DNA of 64,000 bases from Alphaproteobacteria bacterium. GTDB taxonomy: Bacteria; Pseudomonadota; Alphaproteobacteria; DSM-16000; Inquilinaceae. Position 1 is the stretch's first letter. Every line of letters begins with the position of its first letter. The notes under the pieces were generated by a model. The model did no database searches and was not told the DNA's origin. It worked only from the letters and a program-made list of their open reading frames with translations. The translations under genes were made by a program, and so were the position numbers. This document shows, piece by piece, positions 42,808-53,271 of this stretch. The stretch is taken from assembly GCA_028277405.1 (NCBI GenBank), contig JANQGH010000095.1:24862-88861 (forward strand), written 5' to 3'.

Positions 42808-43980
42808 ATGACTGATCACCCCATCCCTACCCTCGCAAGCCGAGCCCTCCGTCTAACCATGCTCGTCATGGGTCTCGCCCTGGCGGGTTGTGCCGCTCAC
42901 AACGCGGCAACGCACAGCGCCTACGAAAACGTCCTGCGGCCCGGCGATGACCTGAACAGCCTGCTTGCCCGGGCCGGCCTTAACGAGACGGAACGAAGAG
43001 AGGTCGTTCTGGGCCTGCACGGCAATCTGGGACCGGACATCGTCCAGCCTGGTCACGTCCTGACGGTCCGACGTCTCGGAACCACTCAGGAATGGGTTGA
43101 GGTGGCTCTGGATATGGGCGTCGGCGGTATCGTGACCGTGGAGGTCAGGGACGATGGCTCGTTCATCGGCATGGCTCCTCCGGACATGGATGGCAACGAG
43201 GTTGCCGTCCGCCTCGACCTGACCGGCGATGTCTCGTCATCCGTCGCCAACGCCGGCCTGCCCCGGACGGTCGCCGCCGAACTTCAAGAGGTGTTGGATC
43301 GATACGCGATCTTGGACGGCTATCGGCTTCCCGGCGGGTCCATTGATCTGGTCTATCGGGAGCCACAAGCCGTCGGCGCGATTGATACCTCCCCGATCCA
43401 ATTCGCCAGCGTCGACGTCGCCGGTGACCGCTACGAGATCATTCGCACGGATGCGCCCGAGCGCGGCGAGTTTGCGGTGTATCGCAACGAGCAGCCGATC
43501 ATCGCGTTGGGCCTGCCGATCGAGGACGCGCCAATCACGTCTACGTTTGGCGGCCGGCGCCATCCGATCTACGGCTCCGCCCGCATGCATTCGGGCGTCG
43601 ATTTCGATGCCGACTACGGCGACCCGGTCAGCGCCGCCGGCGACGGCGAGGTGTCTTTCGTCGGCTGGTCCGGCGGGCTGGGTAATACCGTTCGCGTCGA
43701 CCACGGCTACGGCATTACGACCGTCTACGCGCATCTGCAGTCATTCGAGAGCGGCCTTGCCGAGGGAGACAGCATTCTCCAAGGCGAGACCGTCGGTACC
43801 GTCGGGTCGACGGGCGTCGCCACCGGCAGCCACCTCCACTACGAGGTCCGCGTCGACGGGCGCGCGACCGACCCTCTGGACGAGTCGAGTTGGAACGCCG
43901 CTCTCGCCTCAGAATCGCCGCCGTCTCACACCCGCATGCTGCTCGATGCGTTTCGTGGAATGCTGGAAGATGTGTTTTGA
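42808..43980 (+). CDS. M23-family peptidoglycan endopeptidase lipoprotein
   Basis: 390 residues. A lipoprotein signal (TMLVMGLALAGCAAH, Cys28) anchors it in the envelope. Residues 40-235 hold an OapA/LysM-like region with the motif NSLLARAGLNETERREVV. The C-terminal M23 LytM domain (about 240-360) is complete: His261 and Asp265 in RMHSGVDFD, His309 in TVYAHLQ and His342/His344 in SHLHYEV. Such proteins cleave peptide crosslinks in peptidoglycan to allow growth or division, or activate amidases in degenerate members. All metal ligands are present, so activity is expected. It stands alone. Confidence 0.88.
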   Translation: MTDHPIPTLASRALRLTMLVMGLALAGCAAHNAATHSAYENVLRPGDDLNSLLARAGLNETERREVVLGLHGNLGPDIVQPGHVLTVRRLGTTQEWVEVALDMGVGGIVTVEVRDDGSFIGMAPPDMDGNEVAVRLDLTGDVSSSVANAGLPRTVAAELQEVLDRYAILDGYRLPGGSIDLVYREPQAVGAIDTSPIQFASVDVAGDRYEIIRTDAPERGEFAVYRNEQPIIALGLPIEDAPITSTFGGRRHPIYGSARMHSGVDFDADYGDPVSAAGDGEVSFVGWSGGLGNTVRVDHGYGITTVYAHLQSFESGLAEGDSILQGETVGTVGSTGVATGSHLHYEVRVDGRATDPLDESSWNAALASESPPSHTRMLLDAFRGMLEDVF

Positions 43981-44015
43981 GGTGGCTTGGGCCGCCGCTT
44001 GCTAACACTTGGCGA

Positions 44016-45230
44016 TCAGCGACCCCAGGTGAGATAACTGTCAACCGATTGATTACGCCAGACCGTCAGGTCGGGCTCAGTTAGCCGTCCGCCCGAAGCG
44101 GCCTCGCAAACAGCGGCCAGTCTTTCGGCAACCATCGCCATTTGGCCGGGCAACAAGTTACACGGGTCGAGCTGGATCCAGCCTTGTTCGACCTCGTGGT
44201 CGCGGACGATGACCGCCGGATCGCCGGCGGCCAGGGCGGCGGCGATGGCGCGGGCGCTGGCCCCCGCCACGGCCGGGTCGACATTGATGCGCAAACGGTC
44301 GAGCGGGTTGTTGGTTGGGTCAGGCACGATGGTGGCATCGATGCCCGGCCTGCCCGCAAGCGCGGCGAGCCAAGTGTCAAGCGCCTGTCGTTCGGCCTTT
44401 CGGATCGCCGCATGATCACGCGCTTCCCAGGCCTTCAGCGCGGCAATCGCGCCGTAGATGCTTTCCTTGCCGACCTTCATGCCACGGCCGATGCCGATGT
44501 TTTGAAGATAGGCCGCCCGAACGCGATCGGCGGCACCGGCGACAAGACCGGCGGTCGGCCCGCCCAGGAACTTGTGGGCGGAATAGATCGCAAGGTCGGC
44601 GCCGGCTTCGATAAAGCCCGTCAGATCGTATTCCGACGCGGCATCGACGATCACCGGTAGGTTGGCCTCGTGGCACAGCGCGACGAAGGCGTCGAACGGG
44701 ATCTGGCCGTAATCGACCACATGGTGAGAGACGACGTAGAGGGCCGCGGCCGTCCGTTCGTTGATGGCGCCGGTCAGTTGATGGTCCAGCACCTGGGTTG
44801 ATTGGCCGACCGGAACGACCGCGGCGCCCGCTAGGCGCATAGACTGATCGACCGGGGCGCCATAATGGCAGAGATGGCCCGCCTGGATCACGACCTCATT
44901 CTTCAGGCCGCTCGCGTCAGGCAGCCGTTCAGCCGCCGCCGGGTCCAGGCCGGTCATGCATCCGGCAATCGAAAGCGTGATGCCGGCGCTGGCCGATGCG
45001 GTGACGAAACCGGCCTCCGCACCCGTCAGCCGGGCAATGGTCTCGCTGGCCAAGGCCTGCAACTCATGCATTCTGACGAAATGCGGCAGGATGGCCGCGC
45101 AGGCCTCCACCACCGGTTGACCGGCGCTGGAGGCGCCCAACCCGGTCATCGTGCCGGACACATTGATCACCGGGGTCATGCCGGAAGCGCTATAGAACGC
45201 CTGCCAATCGTGGGTACCGGATGTGGTCAT
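44016..45230 (-). CDS. SelA-like PLP enzyme (D-glucosaminate/amino-acid ammonia-lyase group)
   Basis: 404 residues. Fold-type I PLP enzyme of the SelA/DgaE family: the opening INVSGTMTGLGASSAGQPVV, a cofactor-stacking region near ETIARLTGAEAGFV, Asp196 in VIVDAASEYDLTG and the PLP Lys220 in YSAHKFLGGPTAG. True SelA acts on seryl-tRNA(Sec); this smaller type (for example DgaE and EF_0838) eliminates ammonia from amino acids or amino sugars, giving a keto product. It is divergent from an IclR regulator and near a RidA gene and an amidohydrolase of the EF_0837 type, a known pairing with this family. It most likely processes the deacylated product of that amidohydrolase. Confidence 0.85.
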   Translation of the reverse strand: MTTSGTHDWQAFYSASGMTPVINVSGTMTGLGASSAGQPVVEACAAILPHFVRMHELQALASETIARLTGAEAGFVTASASAGITLSIAGCMTGLDPAAAERLPDASGLKNEVVIQAGHLCHYGAPVDQSMRLAGAAVVPVGQSTQVLDHQLTGAINERTAAALYVVSHHVVDYGQIPFDAFVALCHEANLPVIVDAASEYDLTGFIEAGADLAIYSAHKFLGGPTAGLVAGAADRVRAAYLQNIGIGRGMKVGKESIYGAIAALKAWEARDHAAIRKAERQALDTWLAALAGRPGIDATIVPDPTNNPLDRLRINVDPAVAGASARAIAAALAAGDPAVIVRDHEVEQGWIQLDPCNLLPGQMAMVAERLAAVCEAASGGRLTEPDLTVWRNQSVDSYLTWGR

Positions 45231-45279
45231 CTGCCTGCCGCCCTATTGCCTATGCTGATCCGTTGCCTTCGCCGCTCAT

Positions 45280-45299
45280 CCACTATAAGAGAATAGTGG
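45280..45299. promoter_or_regulatory. Palindrome CCACTAT-N6-ATAGTGG, likely IclR operator
   Basis: Perfect 7-base arms with a 6-base spacer, midway between the divergent SelA-like gene (start 45230) and the iclR gene (start 45321). It lies where an autoregulator would block both promoters. IclR-family operators are short palindromes of this size. The regulator assignment is positional. Confidence 0.6.
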
Positions 45300-45320
45300 C
45301 GTGTGAACCTTGGAGCCTTT

Positions 45321-46103
45321 ATGCCGAACCCCGAGCCCTCCCCCAAACGGTCCCGCGTCAGCGGCATCGACCGGACGATCCAGATCCTGGACTATCTCAG
45401 CGAAGTCGGCGCCCCGACCAGCGCCTACGACATCGCCAAGTCTGTCGGCGCACCGATCTCGACGATCTATGCCATCGTCGACGATCTGGTCGCGCGCAAC
45501 CTGCTGTCGCGGCCGAGCCCCAAGATGGTCTGGCTGGGCGCCCGTCTGCTGCGCTATGGGCTTGCCTATGAGGCCGGGCTGAACCTGCTGGCCGAGGCCA
45601 AGCGCGAGATGGAGATGCTGTCGCGCAAGCTGGGCGAGACTGTGCAGATCTGTGTGCGCGACGAGGGTTTCATGGTGGTGGCCGCGATGGCCTATGGCGA
45701 CGGGCACTTCCGCGTCACCTCCGATGTCGGCACCCGTGTGCCGCTGAACTGGACGGCGTCCGGGCGCCTGCTGGTCGGTCATCTGTCGGCGGAGGACCGT
45801 CAGGCGATCTTTGCCGAACACGCCAAGCCGTCGCCGACCGAAAAGGCCGAAACGAACCCGGCCACGCTGGCCCAATTGGCCGGTGACGACTTCGACCGCA
45901 AGCTCGCCGTGCAGTTCGGCGCGTCCGACTTTGCCGTCTCCTGCATCGCCAGCCCGATCCGCGACGGCGACGGCACCTGCGTCGCCACCATCTCGATCGT
46001 CGCGGCGGAGCCCAAGGCGCGCGAGAAGTTCCAGGTCTATTCGGCGGAGGTCAGAGATTCGGCCGCCACGATCGAGCGCAGCGTCGGCCGCATCGCCGCC
46101 TGA
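45321..46103 (+). CDS. IclR-family transcriptional regulator
   Basis: 260 residues from ATG 45321, with TTGGAG 7 bases upstream; an in-frame GTG at 45303 lacks a site. The N-terminal winged helix (about 14-75: GIDRTIQILDYLSEVGAPTS then AYDIAKSVGAPISTIYAIVD) and the effector domain (about 80-255) are complete. The IclR consensus NWTASGRLLVGHL is in the effector part. It probably senses a metabolite of the adjacent catabolic genes and controls the SelA-like gene and the opp-type operon; the site at 45280-45299 supports the first and 53272-53291 may serve the second. Confidence 0.92.
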   Translation: MPNPEPSPKRSRVSGIDRTIQILDYLSEVGAPTSAYDIAKSVGAPISTIYAIVDDLVARNLLSRPSPKMVWLGARLLRYGLAYEAGLNLLAEAKREMEMLSRKLGETVQICVRDEGFMVVAAMAYGDGHFRVTSDVGTRVPLNWTASGRLLVGHLSAEDRQAIFAEHAKPSPTEKAETNPATLAQLAGDDFDRKLAVQFGASDFAVSCIASPIRDGDGTCVATISIVAAEPKAREKFQVYSAEVRDSAATIERSVGRIAA

Positions 46104-46114
46104 CACCGGCGCCG

Positions 46115-46608
46115 TCACCCGGCCAGCTCGAAGATCGCCTCGATCTCAACCGTGATTTGGTTGGGCAGCGAGCCCACACCGATGGCCGACCTGGCGTGCA
46201 CGCCGTCGGGACCGAAGACCTCGATCAACAGGTCCGAGCAGCCATTGATCACGCGCGGATGGTCGCGATAGTCGGGCACGGCATTGACCATGCCCAGCAG
46301 CTTCACCACCCCGGCAATGCGGTCGAGCGATCCGGCAGCCTCGCGCGCGACTGAGAGCAAGTTCAGCCCGACCAGGCGGGCGTGATCGTGCGCGTCGTCA
46401 GTCGACACGTCGGCCCCTACCTTGCCCGTCAAATAGGTACCATCGGGCGTAACCGGCCCTTGGCCCGAAATGTAGAGCATGCCGCGCGAGGTCCGGACAT
46501 TGGCGAAATTGCCGATCGGCGCGTGGGGTCGGGGCGGCAGGGCGATGCCCAATCGGCCGAGCCGTTGTTCCGGGCTCTCATGCGCCAAACCGATGTCAGC
46601 GTCGGCCA

Positions 46609-46609
<1 letters not shown>
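46115..46609 (-). CDS. RidA-family enamine/imine deaminase
   Basis: 164 residues, longer than the classic RidA by about 35 residues at the N-terminus. The conserved arginine (Arg140 in HARSAIGVGSLP) and the acidic pair (ITVEIEAIFE) of active RidA proteins are present. RidA hydrolyses reactive enamine/imine products of PLP lyases and dehydratases. Its ATG overlaps the end of the ATPase gene (TAATG), so translation is coupled, and it is the last gene of the seven-gene operon. The operon's company of a SelA-like ammonia-lyase gives it a clear substrate source. Confidence 0.88.
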
Positions 46610-47575
<966 letters not shown>

Positions 47576-47586
<11 letters not shown>

Positions 47587-48607
47587 CGTCGACCTCGGCC
47601 CACTTCCAGCAGCTTGTCAGATGTCCGGGCGCGCTCTCCGCCGTCACGACCGGATCGCCGCATCGCGCCTCGGCGAACTTGCAGCGCGGCGCGAAGACAC
47701 AGCCGGGCGGAATGTCGAAGATGGACGGCACGGAGCCCGGGATAGGCTCGACCCGCTGCCTGGCCTTGTCGTGCCCCAGACCCCGCGCACCCGCCGGCAG
47801 CGAACCCAGCAATGCGCTGGTATAGGGATGCGATGGCTGGTGGAACAGCGCCCGGACCGGCGCCTTTTCGACCACCTCGCCCGCATACATGACCACGACC
47901 TCGTCGGCGATCTCGGCCACCACGCCCAGATCGTGGGTGATGAACAGGATCGACATGCCCAGATCATCCTGCAGCCGGCGCAGCAGCTGCAGGATCTGGG
48001 CCTGGATGGTGACGTCCAGCGCCGTGGTCGGCTCGTCGGCGATCAGCACGGTCGGGTCGCAGGCCAGCGCCATGGCGATCATGACCCGCTGGCGCATGCC
48101 GCCCGACATCTGATGCGGATGGTCGTGAAACCGGCTGGCGGCCGCCGGGATCTCGACCAGGTCCAGCATCTCCAGCGCGCTGGCGCGGGCCTCGCGGCGG
48201 CTGAGCGGCCGGTGGAGCTGGATCATCTCGGAGATCTGGTCGCCGATGGTGAACAATGGGTTCAGCGAGGTCATCGGCTCTTGAAAGATCATGGCGATCT
48301 GGCCCCCGCGCAGGGCCCGCATTTCCGCCTTCGAGGCCCGTGCCAGGTCGCTGACCGTCCCGTCGCGATGGCGGAACAGGATGTGGCCGCTGGTGATCCG
48401 CCCCGGCGGTTCCAACAGGTTCATGATCGACAGGGACGTGACCGACTTGCCGGAACCGGATTCGCCGACGATGGCCAGCGTCTTGCCTTTCGGCAGGTCG
48501 AAGGACACGTCGCGCACCGCTTTGGCCGTGCGGCGCTTGAACACGAAATGCGTGCTCAGCCGCTCCACCGACAGCACCAGATCATCGGCAAGGGCCGGCC
48601 CAGTCAC
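47576..48607 (-). CDS. ABC transporter ATP-binding protein, DppD/OppD type
   Basis: 343 residues from GTG 48607, which overlaps the stop of the amidohydrolase gene as GTGA; the frame reads further upstream but this fixes the start. Walker A GESGSGKSVTSLSIMNLL, signature MSGGMRQRVMIAMAL, Walker B VLIADEPTTALDVTIQ and switch His in THDLGVVAEIADE are intact. C-terminal Cys-rich OppD extension (CVFAPRCKFAEARC) is present. It forms an ATPase heterodimer with the next gene's product. All seven genes of the operon are spaced 0-3 bases or overlap, apart from the hairpin gap after the solute-binding gene. Confidence 0.93.
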
Positions 48608-49719
48608 CGCCCAACCTCGCAGAAATCGGTACCGATCACGGCGCATCGCGGCACGAAGCGCTGGGACAGAGCCATCTCGATGCCATGGGCATCGGTCACG
48701 ACATCGTCGCTGTCGACCACATCGAACACGGTAAAATCCGCGCGCGCGCCGGGCGTCAACCCCACGGGACCGTCGAGACCCAGGAAGTGGCGCGGGTTCG
48801 TCGTGATCGCGGTGACGCAGTCGTCCAGATCAAGACCGGCAGCGTGCAGCTTCGACACGGTCGTGCCCATGTCATAGACCGGGCCGTCGATGTTGCGGGC
48901 GTGCAGGTCGGTCGAGATCGAAAACGGCTTCAGGCCGGCCTCGATAGCACGTTTGCCGACCTCGAAGCTGTAGGACGCCGCACCGTGACCGATATCCATC
49001 AAGATGCCGGCGTCCGCCAGGCGCTGGGCATACTGAAACAGCGCCGGTGTGTCGGCGATCGAGCCGCCCTGCTTGCCGTTAAAGCAATGGGTGACCACGT
49101 CGCCCGGCGTCAGGATGTCGAACACCTCGTCGATCATCGGCGGCGGTTCGCCGACATGGACCATGATGGGCAAGCCCGCGATCTCGGCCACGCGCTTGGC
49201 GATCTTGGCCGGCGTGATGCCCCAGGCGCCGACGATGACGCCGCTGGCCCGCACCTTGATGCCGCAAACTACGTCGCGATTGGCCTCGATCACCGCCAGC
49301 GTGCGGTCGATATCGATGAAGCGCGTGTCGATCAGCTCCGGCACCCGGTTGCAGGCCACAAGGCCGATGGAGCCGATATTGACGAAGGCCTTGATCGTCT
49401 CGGGCCGTCGGTCGATGACGTATTGGCGCAACCCGTGAAAGCTGGCCTCGCCTGCTGATCCCGCGTCGGCCAAGGCAGTCACGCCGGTCGGCAGGCCGGC
49501 ATCTTCGGCGCGCACCGAAATGTCGGTGCCGCCATGCCAGATATGGACGTGCAGGTCGGCCCAGCCCGGCGAGATCCAGGCGCCCTTGCCATCGACCTCG
49601 CGCGCGCCAGGCGCCGGAGCATCGGCGAGTGCCCCGTCCGCACCGATGAAGATGTCGCGCGGCGCGTCGGACACGCCGAGGGCGATCGGCCGCACATTCT
49701 TAAAGGTCAGGCCGGACAT
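48604..49719 (-). CDS. Amidohydrolase/deacetylase (EF_0837/AHA_3915-like)
   Basis: 371 residues from ATG 49719, with AAGGAGG 4 bases upstream and a TGATG overlap with the permease stop. Amidohydrolase-superfamily metal site DLHVHIWHGG, the Lys in CGIKVRASG (possible carbamylated bridge), MVHVGEPPP, VTHCFNGKQGG and STDLHARNIDGP are in order. The EF_0837/AHA_3915 subgroup is known to sit beside SelA-like lyases such as EF_0838, as here. It probably removes an acyl group or opens an amide of the imported compound. Its location inside a transport operon, between permease and ATPase genes, is unusual and ties transport to breakdown. Confidence 0.87.
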   Translation of the reverse strand: MSGLTFKNVRPIALGVSDAPRDIFIGADGALADAPAPGAREVDGKGAWISPGWADLHVHIWHGGTDISVRAEDAGLPTGVTALADAGSAGEASFHGLRQYVIDRRPETIKAFVNIGSIGLVACNRVPELIDTRFIDIDRTLAVIEANRDVVCGIKVRASGVIVGAWGITPAKIAKRVAEIAGLPIMVHVGEPPPMIDEVFDILTPGDVVTHCFNGKQGGSIADTPALFQYAQRLADAGILMDIGHGAASYSFEVGKRAIEAGLKPFSISTDLHARNIDGPVYDMGTTVSKLHAAGLDLDDCVTAITTNPRHFLGLDGPVGLTPGARADFTVFDVVDSDDVVTDAHGIEMALSQRFVPRCAVIGTDFCEVGR

Positions 49720-50579
49720 CACACCTCCTTCGCCAGTCGCGGGTCCAGCGCATCGCGCAGACCGTCGCCGGCAATCTGTAAGGACAGGACGCACAGCACG
49801 ATGGCCGCCCCGGGCACCAGGATCAGCCAGTCGGCGGTGCCGACGAAGGCGCGGCCGGCATTGATCATGGTGCCCCAGGTCGGCGTCGACGGATCGACCC
49901 CGACGCCGAGGAAGGACAGGCCCGCCTCCGCCAGCATCGCGTAGGCGAAGATGAAGGTGGCCTGCACGATCAGTTGCGAGACGATATTGCGCAGAATGTG
50001 GTGGACCAGGATGTTCGGCGTGGAGACGCCCAGCGCCTTGGCCGCCTCGACATAGGGCAGTTCGCGGATGACCAGGGTCGAGGCGCGCACGACCCGCGCG
50101 ATGCGCGGCGCGTAGACGATCGACAGGGCCAGAATGACGTTGAACAGCGAGCCGCCCAGCGCCGCGACCAGGGCGATGGCCAGCAGGATGTCCGGAAACG
50201 CCATCATGGCGTCGATCAGGCGCGAGATCGGGCCATCCAGCCTGCGGAAGAAGCCGCCGAGCAGGCCCAGCAAAACACCGAACAGCGAGGCCAGCACCGC
50301 CGTGCCGAGCCCTACCGACAGCGATACCCGGCCGGCATAGATCGCCCGTGAGAAGACATCGCGGCCGAATTCGTCGGAACCGAGCAGGAATTGCCCGCCC
50401 GGCGGCGTCAGCCGGTCGCGGATCGACATGGCGTTCGGCTCGTAGGGCGCGATGAGCGGCGCGAAAATGGCCGCGAGGGCGATGATCGCCAGGATGATCA
50501 GGCCGATCAGCACCGAGCGCCGCTGGATCAGCACCTGCCACAGGCTGACCTGCATGGCGGCGGAGACGCTGGCGGCCAT
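49719..50579 (-). CDS. ABC transporter permease, DppC type
   Basis: 286 residues, six membrane spans. The ATPase-docking EAA loop is ELPYVEAAKALGVSTPNILV, and the DppC N-terminal region LIAPYEPNAMSIRDRLTPPG is typical of the OppC group. It follows the DppB gene after 3 bases and ends in a TGATG overlap with the amidohydrolase. Together with the DppB protein it forms the inner-membrane channel of the importer. Confidence 0.93.
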   Translation of the reverse strand: MAASVSAAMQVSLWQVLIQRRSVLIGLIILAIIALAAIFAPLIAPYEPNAMSIRDRLTPPGGQFLLGSDEFGRDVFSRAIYAGRVSLSVGLGTAVLASLFGVLLGLLGGFFRRLDGPISRLIDAMMAFPDILLAIALVAALGGSLFNVILALSIVYAPRIARVVRASTLVIRELPYVEAAKALGVSTPNILVHHILRNIVSQLIVQATFIFAYAMLAEAGLSFLGVGVDPSTPTWGTMINAGRAFVGTADWLILVPGAAIVLCVLSLQIAGDGLRDALDPRLAKEV

Positions 50580-50582
50580 CGC

Positions 50583-51524
50583 CTAGTACCTCACCCGCGG
50601 GTCGATGGCGAGATAGACCATGTCGATCAGAAAGTTGATCACGACATAAAGCCCGGCAACGACCAGCAACGTGCCCTGGATGACCGGATAGTCGCGCCTC
50701 AGCACGGCGCCAACCACCAGCGAGCCGATCCCGGGCAGGTTGAACACCCGCTCCGTCACCACGGCGCCGGAGATCAACAGGGCGAACGTCAGGCCGATCA
50801 CGGTGACCACCGGGATCAGGGCATTCTTGAACGCGTGGCGCAGCACCACGCGCCGTTCCGACATGCCCTTCGACCGCGCAGTACGGACATAGTCGTCAGA
50901 CAAGACATCCAGCATCGATGCGCGGGTGAAGCGGATGATCAGGGCGGAATTGACCACGCCCAACACGATCGAGGGCAGCACCAGATGGCCCATGCGGTCG
51001 GCGAAGCTCGCATCCGGCCCGCCATAGCCGGAGACCGGGAACCAGCCGGCGTCGGTCGCCAAATACTGCTGCAGGATCAGCCCCATCCAGAAGGACGGGA
51101 TCGAGGCCGCCAGCATGGCGCCGGAGATGGAGCCCTGATCGAACAGCCCGCCGCGGTAATAGGCCGAGACGATGCCGATCGGCACGGCGATCGAGGTCGC
51201 GATCAGGATCGAGAACAGGGTCAGGAAGATCGTCGGCTCGGCGCGCTGGCCGATCACCTCCAGCACCGGCAGGTCGAAGAAGATCGATTCGCCGAAATCG
51301 CCGGAGGCGATCTGGCCGACAAAGCGCAGGAACTGGGCGATGATCGGCTGATCGAGGCCCAGCCGGGCGCGCAATTCCACCACGTCCTCGGGCATGGCAT
51401 CCGGCCCCAGCATCAGTGCCGCCGGGTCGCCGGGCGCCAGACGGACGATCACGAAGACCACCGTCACCACAATGGCCAGCACGATGATCATCCCGAGGAC
51501 GCGGTTGAGGATGTAGCGAAGCAC
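50583..51524 (-). CDS. ABC transporter permease, DppB type
   Basis: 313 residues with six membrane spans. The opening MLRYILNRVLGMIIVLAIVV, the periplasmic LAPGDPAALMLGPDAM and the docking loop SDDYVRTARSKGMSERRVVL are DppB/OppB hallmarks. It is the first permease gene, 122 bases after the solute-binding gene across a strong hairpin (51607-51640). The binding protein is thus probably made in excess. Confidence 0.93.
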   Translation of the reverse strand: MLRYILNRVLGMIIVLAIVVTVVFVIVRLAPGDPAALMLGPDAMPEDVVELRARLGLDQPIIAQFLRFVGQIASGDFGESIFFDLPVLEVIGQRAEPTIFLTLFSILIATSIAVPIGIVSAYYRGGLFDQGSISGAMLAASIPSFWMGLILQQYLATDAGWFPVSGYGGPDASFADRMGHLVLPSIVLGVVNSALIIRFTRASMLDVLSDDYVRTARSKGMSERRVVLRHAFKNALIPVVTVIGLTFALLISGAVVTERVFNLPGIGSLVVGAVLRRDYPVIQGTLLVVAGLYVVINFLIDMVYLAIDPRVRY

Positions 51525-51606
51525 GTGTCCCTGCCCTATGCCCGGCGCACCATCACAGCTTAGCGCAAGCGGTCAAGGCCGCGCGCCGCTTAACGCCGCG
51601 AAAGGT

Positions 51607-51640
51607 GGCGGCTGCCCCGCGACCAAGCAGGGCAGCCGCC
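51607..51640 (-). terminator. Hairpin after the solute-binding protein gene
   Basis: Perfect 11-base arms GGCGGCTGCCC and GGGCAGCCGCC with a 12-base loop, 6 bases after the stop codon at 51647. On the minus strand it is followed by ACCTTTCGC, only a short T-run. Likely a partial terminator or RNA stabiliser that raises binding protein relative to permeases. Confidence 0.65.
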
Positions 51641-51646
51641 GTCCGG

Positions 51647-53182
51647 TCACTGGTCCAGATAGGCGTTCCAGAAGTACGGCCACGGTGTCGGCGTGATGCC
51701 ATGCAGGTCGGACGACTGGGCCATCAGGGCGTTGAAGCCGCCGACCTTGTAGAACGGCACCTGCTCATAGACGAGGCGCTGTAGGTCGGCGAACAGCTCG
51801 ACCCGCCGGTCGGGATCGGTCTCCGACACGAACTCGTCAAAGATCGCGTCCTTTTCCTCATCGATCCAGCCGACGCGCGAGGTCGACGAGTACATGCTGG
51901 TCAAGGCCGGCTCCGGCAGGAAGGGCGAGTGGGTGATGAAAATGTCCCACAGCTCCGGATTGTCCCGACGCTCGGTCAGGGTTGCCCAGTCGACCACGTC
52001 CAGATCCACGTTGAAGCCGGCGGCCTCCAGATAGATCTTGGCGACCTCCGCCATCCGAAAATGGAACTCATACTGGTGCGAGGTCAGGATTCTGAGCGGC
52101 GTGCCGTCATAGCCCGCCTCCTGCAGCAGGGCGGCGGCGCGCTCCGGATCGGCCTGGTTATAGAGGTCAGCCCCCTCCTCGTTGTGCCAAACATAGGATT
52201 CCGGGAACATAGCGGCATCGACGACGAAGAAGTTCTCGTCGCCGAACGCGGCCAGCAGCATATCCTCCGGCGCCAAGGCGGCCTGCACGGCCTGGCGAAC
52301 CGTCTGGTCGGTGTTCAGCCCGTCCTTCAGGTTGAAGGCGAAGACCGGCCAGCCGAAGGGCGCCAGCAGGATCGGCTCCACGCCCTCGCTGTCGCCCAGC
52401 CGCTCAAAGGACTCGGTCGGCAGCCCGTCGGCATAATGATACTGACCGGCGACAATGCCCTCCACCCGCGTGCTGGAGTCCGGCACCGGAATGAAGCGGA
52501 TCTCGTCCAGATACTGCGCCCGATGTCCCGAGCCCGCACTCGACGGCTCGTCGCGCGAGACATAGTCGTCGAAGCGCACGACCTGGATGTACTGGTCCGG
52601 CCGATGCTCCTCCAACCGGTACGGGCCGGTGCCGACGATGTCGGACACCTCATCGCCGCCCAGCACTTCTTCCGGCATGATCGCGGCGGCGGAGTTCGAG
52701 AAGGCCAGCAGCGACAGCAGCGGCGCGTAGGATTCCGTCAGCGTGATCACGACCGTGCTGTCGTCCGGGGCCTCGACCGACGCGATCTGATCAGCCAAGC
52801 CGCGGCCGCGGGTCGCGACCTCCTGCCAGCGGTTCAGGGAGGCGACCACGTCGCCCGCATCCATGGTCGAGCCGTCATGGAAAGTGATGCCGTCGCGCAA
52901 GGCGATCGTGTAGGTCAGGCCGTCATCGCTGACCGTCGGCATGTCGGCCGCCAGCAAGGGCACGACGCGCCAGTTCTCATCGAACGTATACAGCGTCTCG
53001 AAAAAATGCTGGGTGACGATGCTGACCACGTCAGCGGTCGACATCATCGGGTCCAGGGTCGGCGGCTCGCCGATGATCGCGACATCGACCACGCCGCCCT
53101 GGGTTTGGGCCAGCGTCGCCGCGCCCGGCAGCAGGGCGCCCAGGGCGCAGGTGGCGACAAGCACTGTTTTCAGACGTAGCAT
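51647..53182 (-). CDS. ABC transporter solute-binding protein, family 5
   Basis: 511 residues. A signal peptide (LKTVLVATCALGALLPGAA, cut near TLAQ) and the family 5 pattern: AIIGEPPTLDPMMSTADVV, the FHDGSTMDAGDVVASLNRW region and a C-terminal half with VRQAVQAALAPEDML. No lipobox, so it is free in the periplasm. It heads the operon with two permeases, amidohydrolase, two ATPases and RidA. Ligand not known; an N-acyl amino acid, amino sugar or peptide-like compound is suggested by the downstream enzymes. Confidence 0.92.
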   Translation of the reverse strand: MLRLKTVLVATCALGALLPGAATLAQTQGGVVDVAIIGEPPTLDPMMSTADVVSIVTQHFFETLYTFDENWRVVPLLAADMPTVSDDGLTYTIALRDGITFHDGSTMDAGDVVASLNRWQEVATRGRGLADQIASVEAPDDSTVVITLTESYAPLLSLLAFSNSAAAIMPEEVLGGDEVSDIVGTGPYRLEEHRPDQYIQVVRFDDYVSRDEPSSAGSGHRAQYLDEIRFIPVPDSSTRVEGIVAGQYHYADGLPTESFERLGDSEGVEPILLAPFGWPVFAFNLKDGLNTDQTVRQAVQAALAPEDMLLAAFGDENFFVVDAAMFPESYVWHNEEGADLYNQADPERAAALLQEAGYDGTPLRILTSHQYEFHFRMAEVAKIYLEAAGFNVDLDVVDWATLTERRDNPELWDIFITHSPFLPEPALTSMYSSTSRVGWIDEEKDAIFDEFVSETDPDRRVELFADLQRLVYEQVPFYKVGGFNALMAQSSDLHGITPTPWPYFWNAYLDQ

Positions 53183-53271
53183 TGACCTCTCCTCATCTCT
53201 TGTTGGGCTCGCGAACGCGCTTTCGTTCCGTGATCTTTCCCACGGCTGTCACTTTCGCCAAAACACCGTTG

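Noticed and set aside
44865..45296. Plus-strand frame of 143 codons over the SelA-like gene start
   Set aside because: Antisense to a well-supported PLP enzyme gene and across its promoter; no motif.
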